DNA from: Candidatus Bathyarchaeum sp.
Lineage (GTDB): Archaea > Thermoproteota > Bathyarchaeia > Bathyarchaeales > Bathyarchaeaceae
Direction of reading: 5' to 3'
Length of the DNA stretch: 15,410 bases
Assembly (NCBI GenBank): GCA_004376385.1
Contig: SOJY01000189.1
Span: forward strand, 1 to 15,410
Shown one piece after another: positions 13,105 through 15,410 of the stretch; within the stretch, counting starts at the first letter, position 1, and each line of letters begins with the position of its first letter. The position numbers were made by a program, and so were the translations under genes. Under the pieces are notes generated by a model. It was not told where the DNA came from. It saw nothing but the letters and a program-made list of their open reading frames with translations, and ran no database searches.

Positions 13105-15410
13105 TACTCCGCGATAAAGTGAATGTCTGGATATCCCTGTAATTCTTTTCCCTTGCCTTTAGCTAATATAACTTCCATTTTTTCTATTTTGCAGGTTCCA
13201 GCAAGGTCTTCCTCTGCCTGACACAGAACTTCTACGGTTTCCTTGTCTTCCGAGTATAAGGTTAGCTTTTGGATAGGCGCATTCAATGGCTTCTGGTTCT
13301 CTGCTTTGTCTCTGCGAATTTCGCCCATTACAGCAACGATGAGGTCGCCACTTTTCTCGGTCTCATCGTCAATCAGTTCTTTTTGTATGGTAGGCCATTG
13401 GGAGACGTGGATGCTTTCATGTTTCTTGTCGTCCGCGAACATTATCTTGTATAGTTCCTCGGGGCGGTGTGGCGAAACTGGGGCAAGACGCTGAATTATC
13501 CTGTAAATTGTGGGGTAGAGCGTGGACTGGGCAGCCTCTCTCTTTTCGTTACCATACGTTTCGGGCTGGTAGAGCCGATGTTTGACGGCTTCAAGGTAGT
13601 TATCGCAGAAGCTGTGCCAAGTGAATTTTCGTATTTCGTCAGTGGCTACATTGAATTGGCAGTTTTCCAGTGCCTCGGTTACCTTCTGGGTGACTTGCTC
13701 CATTTTGCTAAGTAGCCAGCGGTCAATAAGTTCTAGTTTTGCTGGTTTCTGGTTTGGGTTATAGTCCTTAAGGTGTATTCCTGCGAATCGGGAAGCGTTC
13801 CAGAGTTTTCTGAGGAACCTCCATGCGTACTCGATGTCTTCCCATCTGAATGGTATGTCTGAGCCTGTTGCTCCTCCGCTTGTTGCCCACTGTCTGGGAG
13901 CATCAGCGCCGTATTTGCTGAAAACTTCTGGAGTGGATACGAAGTTGCCAAGGGATTTGCTCATTTTTCTGCCGTCGGTTCCAAGCACCATGCCGTTAAT
14001 GAGGACACTCTTGTATGGTTTTTCGTCGAAGAGGGCTAGGCTGCGGACCATGAGGTAGTATGCCCATGTTCGGATGATGTCGTATCCTGAGGGATGCACG
14101 TCAGCGGGAAACAGTTTTTGCCAGTCTTTGTTGTCTGGCCAGCCCGCATGTACTGCACAGGTTATGGAGGAGTCGAACCATGTGTCCAGCACGTCTGTTT
14201 CTGGAGTGAATTTGGTGGAGCCACATTTTGGGCATTTGCCGGTTTTTGGGGGTTCGTTTCGTGGGTCTATGGGCACCCAGTCAGGTTCTGCTATGATGAC
14301 TTGGTTGCATTTTGTGCAGTACCATATTGGGATTGGGGTTGCGAAGATTCTTTGGCGGGAGATTACCCAGTCCCAGTCTAGGGAGTTTGCCCAGTCTATC
14401 ATGCGTTTTTTCATGTTGTCTGGGTACCATGTTACTTCATGGGTGTTCTTTTTGACTTGCTCTGTGAAGATGCGTGTTTTCATGAACCATTGTTCATGTT
14501 CCAGTATTTCGATTGGGGTTTTGCATCTCCAGCAGGTTCCAACTTCCTGACTATGAGGCTCTGTTTTTTCTAGCAGACCAGCTTCTTGTAGGTCTGCTAC
14601 TACGGCTTTTTTTGCTTGTTTGGCGGTTAGTCCAGCATATTTTCCTGCGTTTTGGTTCATTCTTCCTTTGTCGTCGATTAAGATTATGGAGGGGAGCTTG
14701 TGTGTGGTGACGGCTTTTACGTCTGCTTTGTCTCCGTAGGTGCAGATCATTAAGACGCCTGTTCCGAAGTCTGGGTCAACAGTTCGTTCAGAGATTATTT
14801 TGACGCTACGATCTGCGATTGGAACATAGATGTTTTTGCCGATGTATCGTTTGTAGCGGCTATCTTGTGGGTTGACTGCTACGGTTACGCAGGCGGGTAG
14901 TAGTTCAGGTCTGGTTGTTGCTATGGTTAGGTGGCTGCCGTCTTCTAGTTTGAATTTGATGTAGTGGAGGGTGCCTTCTTTTTGTTCGTGTTCGACTTCT
15001 GCGTCTGCGATGGCTGTTTCGCAGCTTGTGCACCAGCTGATGGGGTGGGTTCCCTTGTAGATTAAGCCTTTTTTGTGGAGTTGGATGAATGATAGTTGGG
15101 TGTTTTTCCAGTAGTTTGGGTCCATGGTTTTGTATTCTGTTGTCCAGTCTACGGAGCAGCCGAGGCGTATGATGGCTTTTTTCATTATGGTTATGTATTT
15201 GTTTATGAGTTGCTTGCAGAGTTTAACGAATTCTGCTGGGGGCAGGTCTGTTTTTTTGATTTTGTAGGTTTCTTCTGTTTTGATTTCTGTTGGGAGTCCG
15301 TGGCAGTCCCAGCCTTGGGGAAACAGGACGTTGTAGCCTCGCATGCGTTTGTAGCGGGCTAGGGCGTCTATGTATGTCCAGTTGAGGACGTTTCCCATGT
15401 GAAAGTTTCC
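13101..15410 (-). CDS. valS: Valyl-tRNA synthetase (N-terminus cut off)
   Basis: A class I aminoacyl-tRNA synthetase joining valine to its tRNA. The frame is open to the right edge; 769 residues are visible, and perhaps 40-50 at the N-terminus are missing. The edge falls in GNFHMGNV, whose HMGN is the HIGH motif. RMRGYNVLFPQGWDCHGLPTE follows. The editing domain has ATTRPELLPACVTVAVNP, typical of ValRS. Zinc-like pairs CTSC, CWRC, CTKC and CPKC occur. KMSKS (13953-13967) in DGRKMSKSLGN binds ATP. The C-terminal part carries the anticodon-binding helices (IDRWLLSKMEQV; FTWHSFCDNYLE). ValRS over IleRS and LeuRS is chosen from ELLPACV and DTWFDSSIT (inference). The stop TAG at 13101-13103 overlaps the prf1 stop by four bases in convergent orientation. 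Confidence 0.93.
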   Translation of the reverse strand, partial: GNFHMGNVLNWTYIDALARYKRMRGYNVLFPQGWDCHGLPTEIKTEETYKIKKTDLPPAEFVKLCKQLINKYITIMKKAIIRLGCSVDWTTEYKTMDPNYWKNTQLSFIQLHKKGLIYKGTHPISWCTSCETAIADAEVEHEQKEGTLHYIKFKLEDGSHLTIATTRPELLPACVTVAVNPQDSRYKRYIGKNIYVPIADRSVKIISERTVDPDFGTGVLMICTYGDKADVKAVTTHKLPSIILIDDKGRMNQNAGKYAGLTAKQAKKAVVADLQEAGLLEKTEPHSQEVGTCWRCKTPIEILEHEQWFMKTRIFTEQVKKNTHEVTWYPDNMKKRMIDWANSLDWDWVISRQRIFATPIPIWYCTKCNQVIIAEPDWVPIDPRNEPPKTGKCPKCGSTKFTPETDVLDTWFDSSITCAVHAGWPDNKDWQKLFPADVHPSGYDIIRTWAYYLMVRSLALFDEKPYKSVLINGMVLGTDGRKMSKSLGNFVSTPEVFSKYGADAPRQWATSGGATGSDIPFRWEDIEYAWRFLRKLWNASRFAGIHLKDYNPNQKPAKLELIDRWLLSKMEQVTQKVTEALENCQFNVATDEIRKFTWHSFCDNYLEAVKHRLYQPETYGNEKREAAQSTLYPTIYRIIQRLAPVSPHRPEELYKIMFADDKKHESIHVSQWPTIQKELIDDETEKSGDLIVAVMGEIRRDKAENQKPLNAPIQKLTLYSEDKETVEVLCQAEEDLAGTCKIEKMEVILAKGKGKELQGYPDIHFIAEY

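Noticed and set aside
13243..15362. Plus-strand frames within valS
   Set aside because: Antisense to an unmistakable synthetase; their Phe/Val/Gly-rich products reflect its codon use.

Overview
The window looks archaeal, most likely from a TACK-type lineage such as Bathyarchaeia; the lineage is inferred from the gene set, not from a marker-gene tree. Archaeal hallmarks are a one-polypeptide class I release factor with NIKS, GGQ and a zinc ribbon (aRF1), the chromatin protein Alba, a DUF2095 protein, an archaeal-type predicted nucleotidyltransferase, TATA-like boxes upstream of several genes, T-rich terminators and frequent TTG starts with GGAGGTG-type ribosome sites.

Layout. The left edge (3-272) is the C-terminus of a HerA-like ATPase, followed by a 45-residue CxxC zinc-ribbon protein (395-532). 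From 653 to 4747 lies an accessory block of three membrane-anchored, outward-facing proteins: a NodB-type polysaccharide deacetylase with an N-terminal beta-sandwich, a GH16-like glycoside hydrolase in an AT-rich gene, and a TIM-barrel-like protein of unassigned family. A 555-base non-coding stretch sits between the first two. From 4768 the content is core archaeal: nucleotidyltransferase, DUF2095, then alba (minus strand) divergent from a stand-alone IMP cyclohydrolase domain of PurH. A beta-CASP metallo-beta-lactamase nuclease-like gene and a one-iron superoxide reductase follow on the plus strand.

From 9247 to 11642 the minus strand carries a two-helix membrane protein, a flavodoxin-like protein overlapping or abutting a stand-alone Lrp/AsnC ligand-binding domain, a possible 29-residue protein and a PfkB sugar/nucleoside kinase. 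The right end has prf1 (plus) converging on valS (minus, cut by the window edge); the two overlap by four bases.

How the genes work together. The deacetylase, GH16 protein and TIM-barrel protein could jointly trim or modify an extracellular or surface glycan, but each has its own promoter or start region and co-function is only inferred. prf1, valS, alba, the beta-CASP protein and possibly the nucleotidyltransferase belong to information processing. PurH belongs to purine synthesis. The superoxide reductase and flavodoxin fit an anaerobe that meets occasional oxygen. No CRISPR array, transposase, rRNA or tRNA was recognised.

The points most worth a second look are the superoxide reductase with Lys in place of the usual Glu ligand, the glycan-active block with its unassigned TIM-barrel protein, the stand-alone IMP cyclohydrolase with altered motif, and several tiny ORFs and short repeats in the spacers. 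I do not see convincing evidence for a wholly new multi-gene system.
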